Origin: Narthecium ossifragum
Taxonomy: Eukaryota > Streptophyta > Magnoliopsida > Dioscoreales > Nartheciaceae
DNA length: 64,000 nucleotides
Assembly (NCBI GenBank): GCA_963920575.1
Contig: OY986963.1
Span: 658,896-722,895, forward strand
Reading direction: 5' to 3'
Under the pieces are notes generated by a model. That model ran no database searches. It was not told the origin of the DNA and was given only the letters and a program-made list of their open reading frames with translations. Shown one piece after another: positions 20,912 through 37,199 of this stretch. Position 1 is the first letter of the stretch; every line of letters starts with the position of its first letter. A program made the position numbers and the translations under genes.

Positions 20912-21001
20912 ATGGTGAAACCCTACGCCCACCCCTCACCGTTAGGTGACGAGAACGCCACTCTGGGCCTTTTCCCCTGCTCACCCCTGGGGCTTGTCTG
21001 A
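20912..21001 (+). CDS. Upstream open reading frame (29 codons) in the GRF leader
   Basis: An AUG in a fair context (AAAATGG) opens a 29-residue frame beginning MVKPYAHPSPLGDENA and ending with TGA at 20999-21001, 106 bases before the GRF start. It lies downstream of the likely TATA box, so it should be in the mRNA. Whether it is translated or conserved cannot be seen here; it could reduce translation of the main frame. Confidence 0.45.
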   Translation: MVKPYAHPSPLGDENATLGLFPCSPLGLV

Positions 21002-21107
21002 GCCCCGGGGAGCTGCTCCCCCTGCAGCTTTTCTATCTACTTTCTCTCTCTAGACGCCTCTCTCTCTCTCACTAGCTTTTTGGGTGGTTTGTAACTCTAG
21101 TTGAAGG

Positions 21108-24100
21108 ATGAATAGCAGTGGCGCGGCGGCGGGGTTGGGGGTTGGGACGCCGTTCACGGCTTTGCAGTGGCAGGAGCTGGAGCACCAGGCGCTCATCTAT
21201 AAGTATATGGTGGCGGGGAAACCGGTTCCGCCCGAGCTCTTGCTTCCTTATAGGATGAGCATGGAGGCCATGTCTTCCCGTTACTACCACCCCACCCGTA
21301 TGCATTTTACACTAGGCGTTGCTTGCCTATTTTGATCTTTCTCCTTCTTTTGCGAAATGTATCTTTTTTTTTTGTTATTGGTGTTTTCGATCGGAGTTTT
21401 TATCGGGTGTGTTAATGCCAGCTTCTTTTGAATGTTTTGGGGTTCTCGTTGATGGTAAAGTGCTTTATTTTGTTGGAAAGATTTGATCTTTTGACAAGTC
21501 TTCATCTTATCATGGGTTTTAGCTATGCCACTTACTGTTCCCCATCCTTTTTTTTTTTTTTAATTTATTGGAATGGATGGCTTCGTTTACTGCCATTTGT
21601 GCTTCTATAGCATTTCTTTCTATAATCGGTTTCAGATCTTAGAACTTTTTTTGTGGGTTTCATTGGTCTTTTATCTCTTATGCAGGCTGTAATGCTCTAG
21701 GATGTCATACTACTAAAAGTTCCGAGGTTTTCCATAGGTTGCTATGTTTTCTTGCGTTTTTTGCTTATCGAGAGATTGGAGATGCCGACGCCTTTGGATG
21801 TTCTGGGTTTTCCTTTGGATGGCACAATGGCCTATATCTGGGGAAAAGGAGATGTTTTTTAATCGGTTTTCATCCGATCATGTGTTGTATTTTTTACTTT
21901 TTTTTTTTTTGTCTTTTATATCTTTGTTCTTTTTTTTATTTATTTGAATCCTATTGCATCTCCGTACCATATCCAACTTGGATTTGTTTATTCATGTTTT
22001 TTCTTGAAGATTTATATGGTTTTTGGAGGTTTCATCCTACAGTTGTTGGCTCTTTATTGTTTTATTTTTTTTTTCCGGGTTTTTCGAGGAGTGGAAGGGA
22101 TCTTTTCCCCTGTTTTCCTTGCTACTATCCATGTAAACAATGGCCATGGTTCGTGGCTCTTTGCCACTGATGCCCTTTAGGAAGAAACTAGTCTATTTTG
22201 CACAACGTGGAAGTTATTTTATTTGAGGAAAGGAGCTGTTATTTCTTTAATGCCCGGAGTTTTACTAACTTTTCAAGATGTGATGTCCATTGTTATTCTT
22301 TTGGCTAATCGGTATTCTTCCTTTTGCTGCTGTGGGTCTTTATTGTTTTACTATTGATCCATGATTGCTTGTGATATCATTTTCATAACCATTCCGCCAC
22401 AGGAACTTAGTAAGAGATGATAACATCATATGTGATCTCTGTTTCTTCTTATCTCCCAGTTGGTTATTGTTCTTATTTTGGGAAGAAGCTGGACCCGGAG
22501 CCGGGGCGGTGCCGGAGGACAGACGGGAAGAAGTGGCGTTGCTCTAAGGATGCGTACCCTGACTCCAAGTACTGCGAGCGCCACATGCATCGAGGCCGAA
22601 ACCGTTCAAGAAAGCCTGTGGAATCGCAAAACCTCTCCCAGTCACAGTCGTCCTCATCGACTGTGACGTCCCTCACTCCCACTGGGAGCAGCGGGAGTGG
22701 CAGCGGCGGCGGAAGTTTCCAGAGCCTTCCCCTGCACCCTTATGCTGGTGGTAGCAATGCACCGGGCTCCGGCGTCACTGCTGCTAGCTCCTCTCAGTTG
22801 CACATGGACACTGGTTCCTATGGTATCGGCAACAAGGATTTCAGGTCTCTTCGACATTCCCTTGTTCTAATCATCTGCAATGATTTCTTGTTAGTGGATA
22901 ACCCAAAGAGTACATGGCTCTTAGTGTTCCTTATGTTCCATATTGGCTATATCAATTAAACTATGAGATCATGTGCTCATTGAGTCTAGAGTATCTATTT
23001 TTTTAGTGTACATCTTGTGGAGATACTAGACTTCCTGTGGAGTTTACTGTTACCAGGCTTTTGTCTCTGAAGCTATGTCCATAGGGGGGGATTCTATGTT
23101 TAGACACTTGCAGATGGTCTGAGATTTCTGGCACAGAAATAGACATGCTTTGTCGGAATAGAAAATCTAAATCCACTGGCTTTTCACTGTCAGAGATTGA
23201 GGTCCAGGGATGTCTTGCATGGTCTGCCATGAAAGGAACTCACTTTCTCAGAAACTTCCCCTCCTGAAATATAGGTACATTGCCTAGAGTTGATAGTGTC
23301 AAGCAGTGCCGAGTACTGTCTTTATGGTGTGTCCTGAATCCAATTATATAGTTGCAGTTATCTGACAAGCTTTCCACTTCCCAGAAATACGTGTTCTGGT
23401 CTAATACAGGTGTTTGACAACTATAAAGAAGGGTTCTAATTTGCAGATCTGCAAACTGCTGCTAGAGGCATGCTTGTCCTAACACTTATAATATGGTTGA
23501 CCACAGGACTACTATTATGGCTTGACATCTCATTGTGGTTCTTTATACATCTGCAGAGGTCTCTGTCTAGATTATAAAGTGCCCTTGGATATGTCTGCTT
23601 ATCTGAACAAGTAAATAAAGAAGAAGCCACATCAGAAGGCTTTTCTATTTTCACTTGCATTACAGTCATTGCATGTGGCTACTGTTAAATCATTGCACAT
23701 GGCCTATCCTAGGTTTTGGTATTAATTTTAGTTCTCGTGTCTTTACCATGATGAGATTTTGCAATTTTTCTAGTTACAAGTGTTTTTGAAACTCCTACTG
23801 TACAAATATAAGCACTTATGAGCAGCACCTTTATTCTTTCAAGCTGGCCATGTTAGTTTTTGTTGTTTCATGAGTTCGACAGGTAATTTGTCAGATAAGT
23901 GGTAATTTTTTGTATGATCCTTAATTCTGTTTGCTTGATATAGTTCGAGAAGACTTATATTCATGATGCCACAATGATCTTTATCTGTAATAATTGGGCC
24001 AGGTTTTATCTGCTTGTTGTTACAGTAGTGTGATGTGCTATCCGTAAAATAGGTACTACTATTTATCACCATGAGTAACAAAGTTTTGCCTTGAAGTGTG

Positions 24101-25824
24101 TAGCTCCTGTTCTGTATGGCCAAACAGGTATATACACACTTTTGGACTTGGTGGTAGCTGGTAGTTATTGAAGTTCATTGCATTCACATTTTGATCAACA
24201 TTTGACGATTACCCACTCTCCGAGAAAATGTTTTAATCAAGTAGGCAAAGTTTATTTGGTTCCTAGTCGGTTTTCTTCCATTCATTTTATGCTAAAATCC
24301 AGTTATTGTCGAAGAAACATAGATTTGGGTTATATTTGATCTCACTTCCTTGTTGCTTGAGTTCCTTTGCTCATTTGTTGTCTTTCTTCTCTTACTGTTT
24401 TCACTTATTTAACTGCAGATGTCTGGCATTCATGCAAAAGTCATGTCTGTTGAGTTTTGGCCTATATATAATTTTGGAATTTGCTATTTAGGTGGTCTGC
24501 ATATAGCTCTCTTTCACTAACAGCCAATTGTTAGAGGCTATATGAATCCTCAGTGCTTTTGGTTAATGGGACATCCTGCTTATGCCTCCATTCATAAATC
24601 CAGATTGGACCTCTCTTATTTTTGTTGCATCTTTTAGAATATCTGGCAGGGATAGTTTATTGTTTCTAATCTTGCTCACATAAATCTTTCAGGAATCATT
24701 TTTATGTGATAATAGGAACCTTGGAGCAGCATCTGGAAGTCTATGACGTCAATTTTGATACTCTCTCTTTAGTTATCATATGATCCATGATGTCCCATAC
24801 ATGGTTTGCATTTAAGATTCCTCCTAAAAATTTTGATTCCGAGAGTGGGAGTGCTGAAATGTCCTTGTTTTCCAATAAATATTAGGAAACTTTATTTAGT
24901 TGCTTCCTGTTCGGCTAAGGAGCTGACTGAAGCAATGGTTAGACTCATATTCAATCCATACTTGAGTTAGCAAATAACTTATTTTCGCGTAAAGAGCAGC
25001 ATTTGGTAGATATCGCACTATATGTCCTGTGCCAGTATTTCATGTCGGATGAACTGTTTTCCAAGCATTAGAGACCCTTGTACATCAGTTCACTTCTTTA
25101 GGCCTCTTATATGCATTCAAGAAGTATGCCATTCAATCTAGATCGTTCAGCATGAACCTTTTCTTGTGACAAGAATTCTTCATGTTGCTATAACATCGTA
25201 TCATGGATGCATTTATGTGTTTATACTGCACATGTGCCAGACTGAAAAACTATAAGTTATGCTGCCTCTTGAGATCTGTAATAACTGACCAAAATATGCA
25301 GGTACTTCTCTGGAGTGAAAACTGATGTGGATGAACGCAGTTTCTTCTCAGAAGCTTCTGGAAGTGCGAGAGGCATTGGAATTGACTCTTCCATGGACAG
25401 CTCATGGCATCTGATGCCCTCCCGAGTGTCTTCACTTCCACTGTCAAAAGCTGGAAATGGCTCTCTTCTGCAGAACAATCATCCAGAGCTTCACTCCCTG
25501 CAAGATTTTGGGCAAGCTTCCATCGGCTCACTACCAAGACAGCAGCAACAGCAGCAGCACTCTTTCTTTGGTCAGGAGTATTGTTCCTCTGAACCCGTGA
25601 AGCATGAAAGCCAGTCCCTGCGACCTTTCTTCGACGAATGGCCTAAGGCAAGGGATGCTTGGTCTGATCTGGAGGATGAACGATCGAATCGCACCTCATA
25701 CTCCACAACTCAGCTGTCAATCTCCATTGCGATGGCATCCTCTGACTTCTCCACCACCAGCTCCAGGTCCCCTAATGGTGTGTCTTCATTCTTGAACATG
25801 CAATCCTCTCTTTCTCTCTCTTAA
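21108..25824 (+). CDS. GRF: Growth-regulating factor transcription factor (QLQ and WRC domains), miR396 target
   Basis: Three exons, 21108-21297, 22460-22844 and 25302-25824, join in frame to 365 residues. The QLQ domain (about residues 15-51) contains [19 protein letters not shown] and PVPPELLLP and binds GIF co-activators. The WRC domain (about 75-118) contains [17 protein letters not shown], then C and H zinc ligands ([19 protein letters not shown]), plus a nuclear-localisation-like basic run. The C-terminal region has a glutamine run, an FFD-type motif (RPFFDEWP), and a TQLSISIA (TQL) motif typical of activation regions. GRFs promote cell proliferation in leaf and meristem with GIF partners. 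Intron positions match the family: after QLQ and after WRC. The miR396 site lies in exon 2. A small upstream frame sits in the leader. The rice counterpart is probably OsGRF3 or its duplicate, by domain layout and by COLD1 as neighbour (recalled, not searched). Confidence 0.96.
22603..22623 (+). promoter_or_regulatory. miR396 target site in GRF coding sequence
   Basis: These 21 bases begin CGTTCAAGAAAGCC and encode RSRKPVE (residues 112-118) at the end of the WRC domain. They equal the conserved miR396 site of plant GRF mRNAs, including the position where pairing leaves the known single-base bulge. Post-transcriptional repression by miR396 is therefore expected; cleavage itself is not observed here. 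Confidence 0.93.
22845..25301 (+). other. Intron 2 of the GRF gene (2457 bp)
   Basis: AT-rich intron with no recognisable gene or bordered transposon. Minus-strand open frames at 23003-23669 and 23839-24123 have no domain and poor coding character. Confidence 0.6.
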
Positions 25825-27174
25825 ACTCAAGCAATCTGACTCATATGCTATTCTTCTGGGCGCAGATGATTGAGTGCTGATCCTAACCGATGTCCTTCTG
25901 GTGCTGATGGGAAGTCAAGGTGGTCTGCTGCATTGCATGGTCTTCTTCGAGTTACTTTCCTCCGAAGTCAGTTGTCATTTTAGGATTCTCATCTACCTAA
26001 TTGTCAGCCATTTGACTCTTTGATATCTTTCTACTGTTCTTTATGATGGATGGTGGCTATCTGTCAGACTAAATTTATTTCGAACCCGTGTTGCTTTCTT
26101 CAAACATCTCTCTGACTGGAATGCCAGTGAAAAGAAGTGCTTGGAATGAGCTTATTTTCCGAATGTGAGATTGCTGCAGTTCTTATCTCAGTCCTATGAG
26201 TACAATCGTGCATATATATATATAGGTTATTCTGCCAATATACTTCAGGTGCTTGTGGCATCAACCCTGTCGGCTCTGTTTCCCTACCTGGAGCTGCTAG
26301 TCTTTTGCTACCAAATTGGTAGCACTATCACACCTGAAGACTGCATGCAAAAAAGACATAGGGCCTTAAACTAAAGTACTTTCCACATGATCTCAATCTC
26401 CATTACGATTGATCTATCATACAAAAGTAGAGCTCATGAAGTCTGGGGAGAGAATTCATTCTTCGGTAAAGTGGAGATGTGAGAAAGAGCACTGCCAAAG
26501 CTTTGCAAAGCAGGCAATGGAACAACTCTATTAATGCAGCTTATAAATTTCATAACGTTAATTTGTTTCATAGATATATTCTCGTCGGCCGGTCAAACAG
26601 CTGTCCACTGTCAGAGAGGATCACGTGCCGTGCACTCGCTGGCCCCTCGCGTCTTGGCTTATCCGTGGTACTGTGGATGATGTAAGCTTGGGAGGTGGGG
26701 GAATATGCTGCTTTGCTTAGCTACGTGTCGATCGGACAACGGTTCTTTCGTCAGGTGACAGCGTGGAAAGACCTCGCCAGCCGTCGATTCTCTTTCGGCG
26801 CCGTACAAGGTCTTCCGACCCGTTGGGAACCGACAACACTCTCTCTCTCTCTCTCTCACCAGCACGTAGAAGGACCGGAGTTCTGGACTCCGATAAGTGA
26901 CCACCAAAAATAGGACGGAAAAGAGATTGAGTGGGTCTGTTAGGGCTACAGCCCGGCCCGGCAGACCTGAAGCCGAGGGAGAGCCCAAAGAAGCCCAAGC
27001 CGAGAAAGCGTCGCATTCTCCCTCTCTAGACAACGAGTAGACAGCAATTTACTCGCAAGCATGGCTTCGAACACCCAAGGGGAGCTGCGGAAAGGCGACT
27101 CTTGAGTGAAAAGTAAGCAAAAAAGAGATCGAGCGGGAGATAGGGGAGCGGCGCCGTCCTCTTCTCCGGCGGAG
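25825..27174 (+). other. GRF 3' UTR, spacer, and COLD1-like promoter and leader
   Basis: The GRF 3' UTR probably covers the first few hundred bases. From about 26580 the sequence is GC-richer and is likely promoter and leader of the next gene, with a CT run at 26839-26856. A 14-codon upstream frame (MASNTQGELRKGDS) runs 27061-27105 just before the COLD1-like start. Open frames on both strands at 26659-27033 overlap and match nothing known. Confidence 0.5.
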
Positions 27175-33505
<6,331 letters not shown>

Positions 33506-34238
33506 TACATCCCCTTGTAAATTGTATGATTATTATTTTTAATTAGTTCTTTCCGTTTAAATTACTTGTACCAGATGTATATCATCTCGTTATTCTTTCA
33601 CATCAAGTTTGTAGTATCATATTAATAGGATTAACACGCTAACAGAGATTCATCGTCATAACATGGCACTAGTAAGAGAATCAGGAATGTTCTCTTGGCA
33701 ACCACCTTTCTAGTGGGAAAATCTTTCTCAATAGATGTACTTCGTTTTGCATATCGTATGAAATTAAATAAACAATGCACTGCTTGGGCTCTGATTTTAG
33801 CCCATGCTATTTCTAAAGTTCCACCGAATGACTTCTGCATGCAGAATTTGTCAAGTAATTTTTTTGTTTCTCTCTTCTTTGAAAAATGTGGTGTAACCAT
33901 TGATGAAGATAGCAATTCCTTCCTCAAAGGCCATATCAGAGACAGAAATTTGCACAATGTAGCCAAACATTCAATTTTGACCCAGGTGAAAATTTAATTT
34001 TGATTCAGTGCTTTAAGATTCGCGGTACCTCCTCACTTGAGAACCACCGAACAACCAGCGGAACCAACAGATCCACGGTCCTTGCTTTTCTCTATACACG
34101 GATCTCAAAGCAATCAGGAAGCATGTTTAAAAAATTTCAAACCGCCTACCCGCCGTGCCCGCCGCTATAAATTGCTGGGAAATCCGCCCGATATCAAAAG
34201 AATCATACCTGGGTCTCACTCGCAAGAGCTAGAAGGCG
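33506..34238 (+). other. COLD1-like 3' UTR and spacer
   Basis: Likely 3' UTR up to about 33620, then AT-rich spacer. Mirrored open frames on both strands at 33631-33997 have no domain. GC content rises from about 34140 as promoter and leader of the next gene. Confidence 0.5.
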
Positions 34239-35551
34239 ATGAAGACGAGAAAGAGAGCGGCGAAGACTGCGAAGTCCGCAGTGAGCTCCAGCGGTCTTCT
34301 CTCTCCTTTCTCCGTCTCGTCTCCCGACCTCTTCTCTAAGCCCGGCAAAGCCTACGATCTCGATATCGACTTCATGCCCTTCGCCTCCGCCTCCGCCTCC
34401 AAGAAGACGAAGAAGACCCTCACGCCTTCCGCCCTCCCACGATCCTCCGTGTCTCCTCCCCTTAAAACCCCAGTCACCATCTCGGACCTCAAGGATCTCG
34501 TCTCAGCCAGATCCAATTCCCTCAAGAAGCACCTCGATCTCTGCCATTCCGAGTTTGTTAAGGAGATCGCTGCCTCCGAGGCCAGAATCTCCAAGAGATA
34601 CAAGGTAACCTGGATCCTTTTCTCTGGAGTCATCGTGAGTTTATGATATTTGGTGAATTGAACGCAGTTGGAAGTTTTCTCTTCTCCTTTTTCCTTAGAT
34701 GTCGCTAGAGCGGAGTTAAGTTGGTTCAAATCGGAGCAATCAATATCTACTTCTCTATACTACTACTACGATTTCATCAGTTTCTAAATTATCGAAGACT
34801 CTAGAAGGTTTTAAGGACCAGATCTGGTGAAGCTCCGCTTCGGCGTGATATATATGATTCAGATCTTTGTAATACTACCTCTAAAAAGGTTTATGGGCTT
34901 CGTTTAACTTCGCTGTGAGGCCGGATCTGTCTTTCTTTGCTCTGCTACCAATCCTCCCACTTTTTTCCCAGATCCAGACACAAGAAGGCCTTCGATTGGC
35001 AGAGGAAAGTGACAAGGAATGCAAGATGATATCAGAGAAGCTAAATGAAAACATGGAATTGATGAAGGTATTCATCGGCTACTCTGTATGCACGACAATC
35101 CATTTCCACGTTCCAGTAGCTTTATAATCAAACAGAGTGTTTATATTTCCAGGCTTCATACGCGGAATTGATCACTGAGGCACAGAAATCTGCATCTCGT
35201 GGTATGTTGCAACTCAAAGTATTTTCGTTAAGGTGCAGACATTCTGCTTTGTTGTGTGTTCTGGAACAATTAATCTTGGGAGAAGATAAAGTATCAGCAC
35301 TACTTGTTACTTTTTCTTTATTTTTAGTCATTTTGTTCTCGGAACTGCAAATATATGCAATCGTATATAGCTCATCAAATATAATGCTAAACAAGCCTAT
35401 TTCAGTGTGCCTTTATGAATTCCTTGATTAGTTTTTTTAGTGTTTCCATCTATTGACTGCAGTTTGCAAAGTATCGATTCCGGAGCTTGCACAATCTATG
35501 GAGAAAGCAATCGAAGGTTTGCGCAGCCGCTGTAGCAAGACTCCAATCTAG
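34239..35551 (+). CDS. Uncharacterised coiled-coil protein (199 aa)
   Basis: Four exons, 34239-34604, 34972-35067, 35153-35201 and 35463-35551, join in frame to 199 residues. The N terminus is basic and low in complexity (MKTRKRAAKTAKSAV, later ASASKKTKKT), consistent with a nuclear protein, with a DLDIDFMPFA motif near residue 42. From about residue 85 the chain is almost entirely helical and charged: TISDLKDLVSARSNSLKKHL, then SEFVKEIAASEARISKRYK, then NENMELMKASYAELITEAQK, ending in ELAQSMEKAIEGLRSRC. This suggests a long coiled coil. I do not recognise the family with confidence; short plant coiled-coil proteins of chromosomes (for example ASY4-like axis proteins) are one speculative possibility. 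A donor at about 35590 and an acceptor near 36105 may bound an intron in the 3' UTR. Confidence 0.75.
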
Positions 35552-36611
35552 CAGCTGCTTAGCTTTTATTCTAGTCCCAAAAAGCCTGGTGAGTGCTCCC
35601 ACATGTATTCCGTTTTTTTTTTTGTTTTGTTTTTTTTTTTTACAAGTTGAGCCCCTACAAGGCTGGTGCAAAGCTACAAAAAACCAACCAAAACGCATCA
35701 AAACAGGGGCATATTCTGTTAATTGCCAGTATCATGATTCCAAACGAGAAACTACATACATAGATATGCATTTGCCTATCTCTGTGTCCAATTGCATGGT
35801 TGAGTTGAATGTGCCACATTCTTCGACTCAATAATGCATAAACTAAGAATTTTAACAGCAGTAATGGCAGTGTAATACTTATAGAGGGGCCATTGCTGCA
35901 TAACATATTTTGGATGAAAATATTGCTTCCGTATTGATGTTACCCTTGAGATGATGAAACTGGTCATTTTTACAACAATATACTTAAAAATCATGCCTGA
36001 AATGGTTAATACCCTTATTTTAAAGATGTTAATCATACATTCAGATTTCAGGGAAGGCATTAACTTAGATATAATGCATACTAAGAGTGCAATTTCTGCT
36101 TGCAGATCTTGAACAATGCAGTTGAGTGCGTTAGCATGATTTACTGGATGAGGTTTTAGTTACTGAAGTTGTCTAAAAAATGGACTAGTTTGTTGGGCAG
36201 AAATGATCTGTGGCAGGCAACTTCATGTTACCGAACATAGCTTCTCTATACCTTTGCTTGGATCAAGTATGTAGCATGATTTGGTGTCCACATCATGCAA
36301 CTATCCAGCATTACGGCTGCATATCCTACTGTGAAGATAGGACATCAAGTTGTTTGATGCAGGAATGGTTTTATTTAACCAGGGTTGGTCCGATAAGGTC
36401 CGATAAGGTCCTCTCAGGCTAGTAAGTTTCACCTAAAGGTAAGCATCTTGCTGACCTACCTTAGATATCGTTTACTCTGACGATCTCACCCTATGGGTAA
36501 AGCTCCTGGCCATACTTGTGGATAACGTACGTGTATCCACTCGTCATCCCAATTCCTCCAGAATCACACAGCAAGACAAAACCCCTCCAAAACCACCTTC
36601 AGCACGACCCA
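35552..36611 (+). other. 3' region of the coiled-coil gene and PAM68-like promoter
   Basis: A likely 3' UTR intron (about 35591-36105) and terminal UTR occupy the left part. Poly-T runs lie at 35611-35640. A short direct repeat GGTCCGATAAGGTCC occurs at about 36387-36411. The remainder is presumed promoter of the intronless gene that follows; no TATA box stands out. Confidence 0.45.
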
Positions 36612-37199
36612 ATGCAATCCCTCCCCTTCCTCCGTTCCACACCCTTCAACCTTCTCCGTTCCCTCCCACCTAAACCCCTCTCCTTCCAATCCAAGCTCCA
36701 ACCATCTCAATCCCGCTCCTCCGCATCCCCATTTCCACCTTTCGCCAATAAGGGCCCTCGCGGCTTCGGTCCCGTATCCCAGAAGAAGAAATCAAAGCAG
36801 CGCAGGACTCCGGGAATCGATCAAGACGACGACGACGACGACGACGACAACGGCGACGGCGGAGATGATGGGAGAGACGACGATGGGGGTACGATCCCCG
36901 AGATTGTTACCGACCGGATGATGCGGCGGATGGGGCTCTCGGTGGGGATTCCGCTTGTGTTCGGGCTCCTCTTCTTTCCCTTGTTCTATTACCTCAAGGT
37001 GGTTGCCAAGATCGACGTGCCCACCTGGATCCCCGTCATCGTCTCCTTGTTATTCTTTGGTGTCGCCTTGCTTGGTGTCAGCTATGGCATCGTGTCTGCT
37101 AGCTGGGATCCGTTGAGAGAGGGGTCGTTGCTCGGGTGGAATGAGGCGCGGAGGAACTGGCCTGTGTTCTGGGAGTCTCTTAGGGGCGGGAAGAAGTAG
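36612..37199 (+). CDS. PAM68: PAM68-like chloroplast thylakoid protein (photosystem II assembly)
   Basis: A single exon encodes 195 residues from the ATG giving MQSLPFLRSTPFNLLRS. The same frame is open to 36516, but the 36612 start yields a typical serine/proline/arginine-rich chloroplast transit peptide (about residues 1-45). A basic patch (QKKKSKQRR) is followed by an unusual aspartate-rich tract (residues 72-91) made largely of repeated GAC codons. Then comes the conserved block PEIVTDRMMRRMGLSVGIPL, two membrane spans (about 110-128 and 137-160), and the family C terminus WDPLREGSLLGWNEA with NWPVFWESL. Arabidopsis PAM68 helps assemble photosystem II (D1 and CP47 stages). Intronless structure and length (AtPAM68 about 214) fit. 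Confidence 0.92.
   Translation: MQSLPFLRSTPFNLLRSLPPKPLSFQSKLQPSQSRSSASPFPPFANKGPRGFGPVSQKKKSKQRRTPGIDQDDDDDDDDNGDGGDDGRDDDGGTIPEIVTDRMMRRMGLSVGIPLVFGLLFFPLFYYLKVVAKIDVPTWIPVIVSLLFFGVALLGVSYGIVSASWDPLREGSLLGWNEARRNWPVFWESLRGGKK

Noticed and set aside
21739..22180. Open frames of 143 and 78 codons in GRF intron 1
   Set aside because: Phe/Leu-rich translation of T-rich intron sequence; the flanking GRF exons splice across it.
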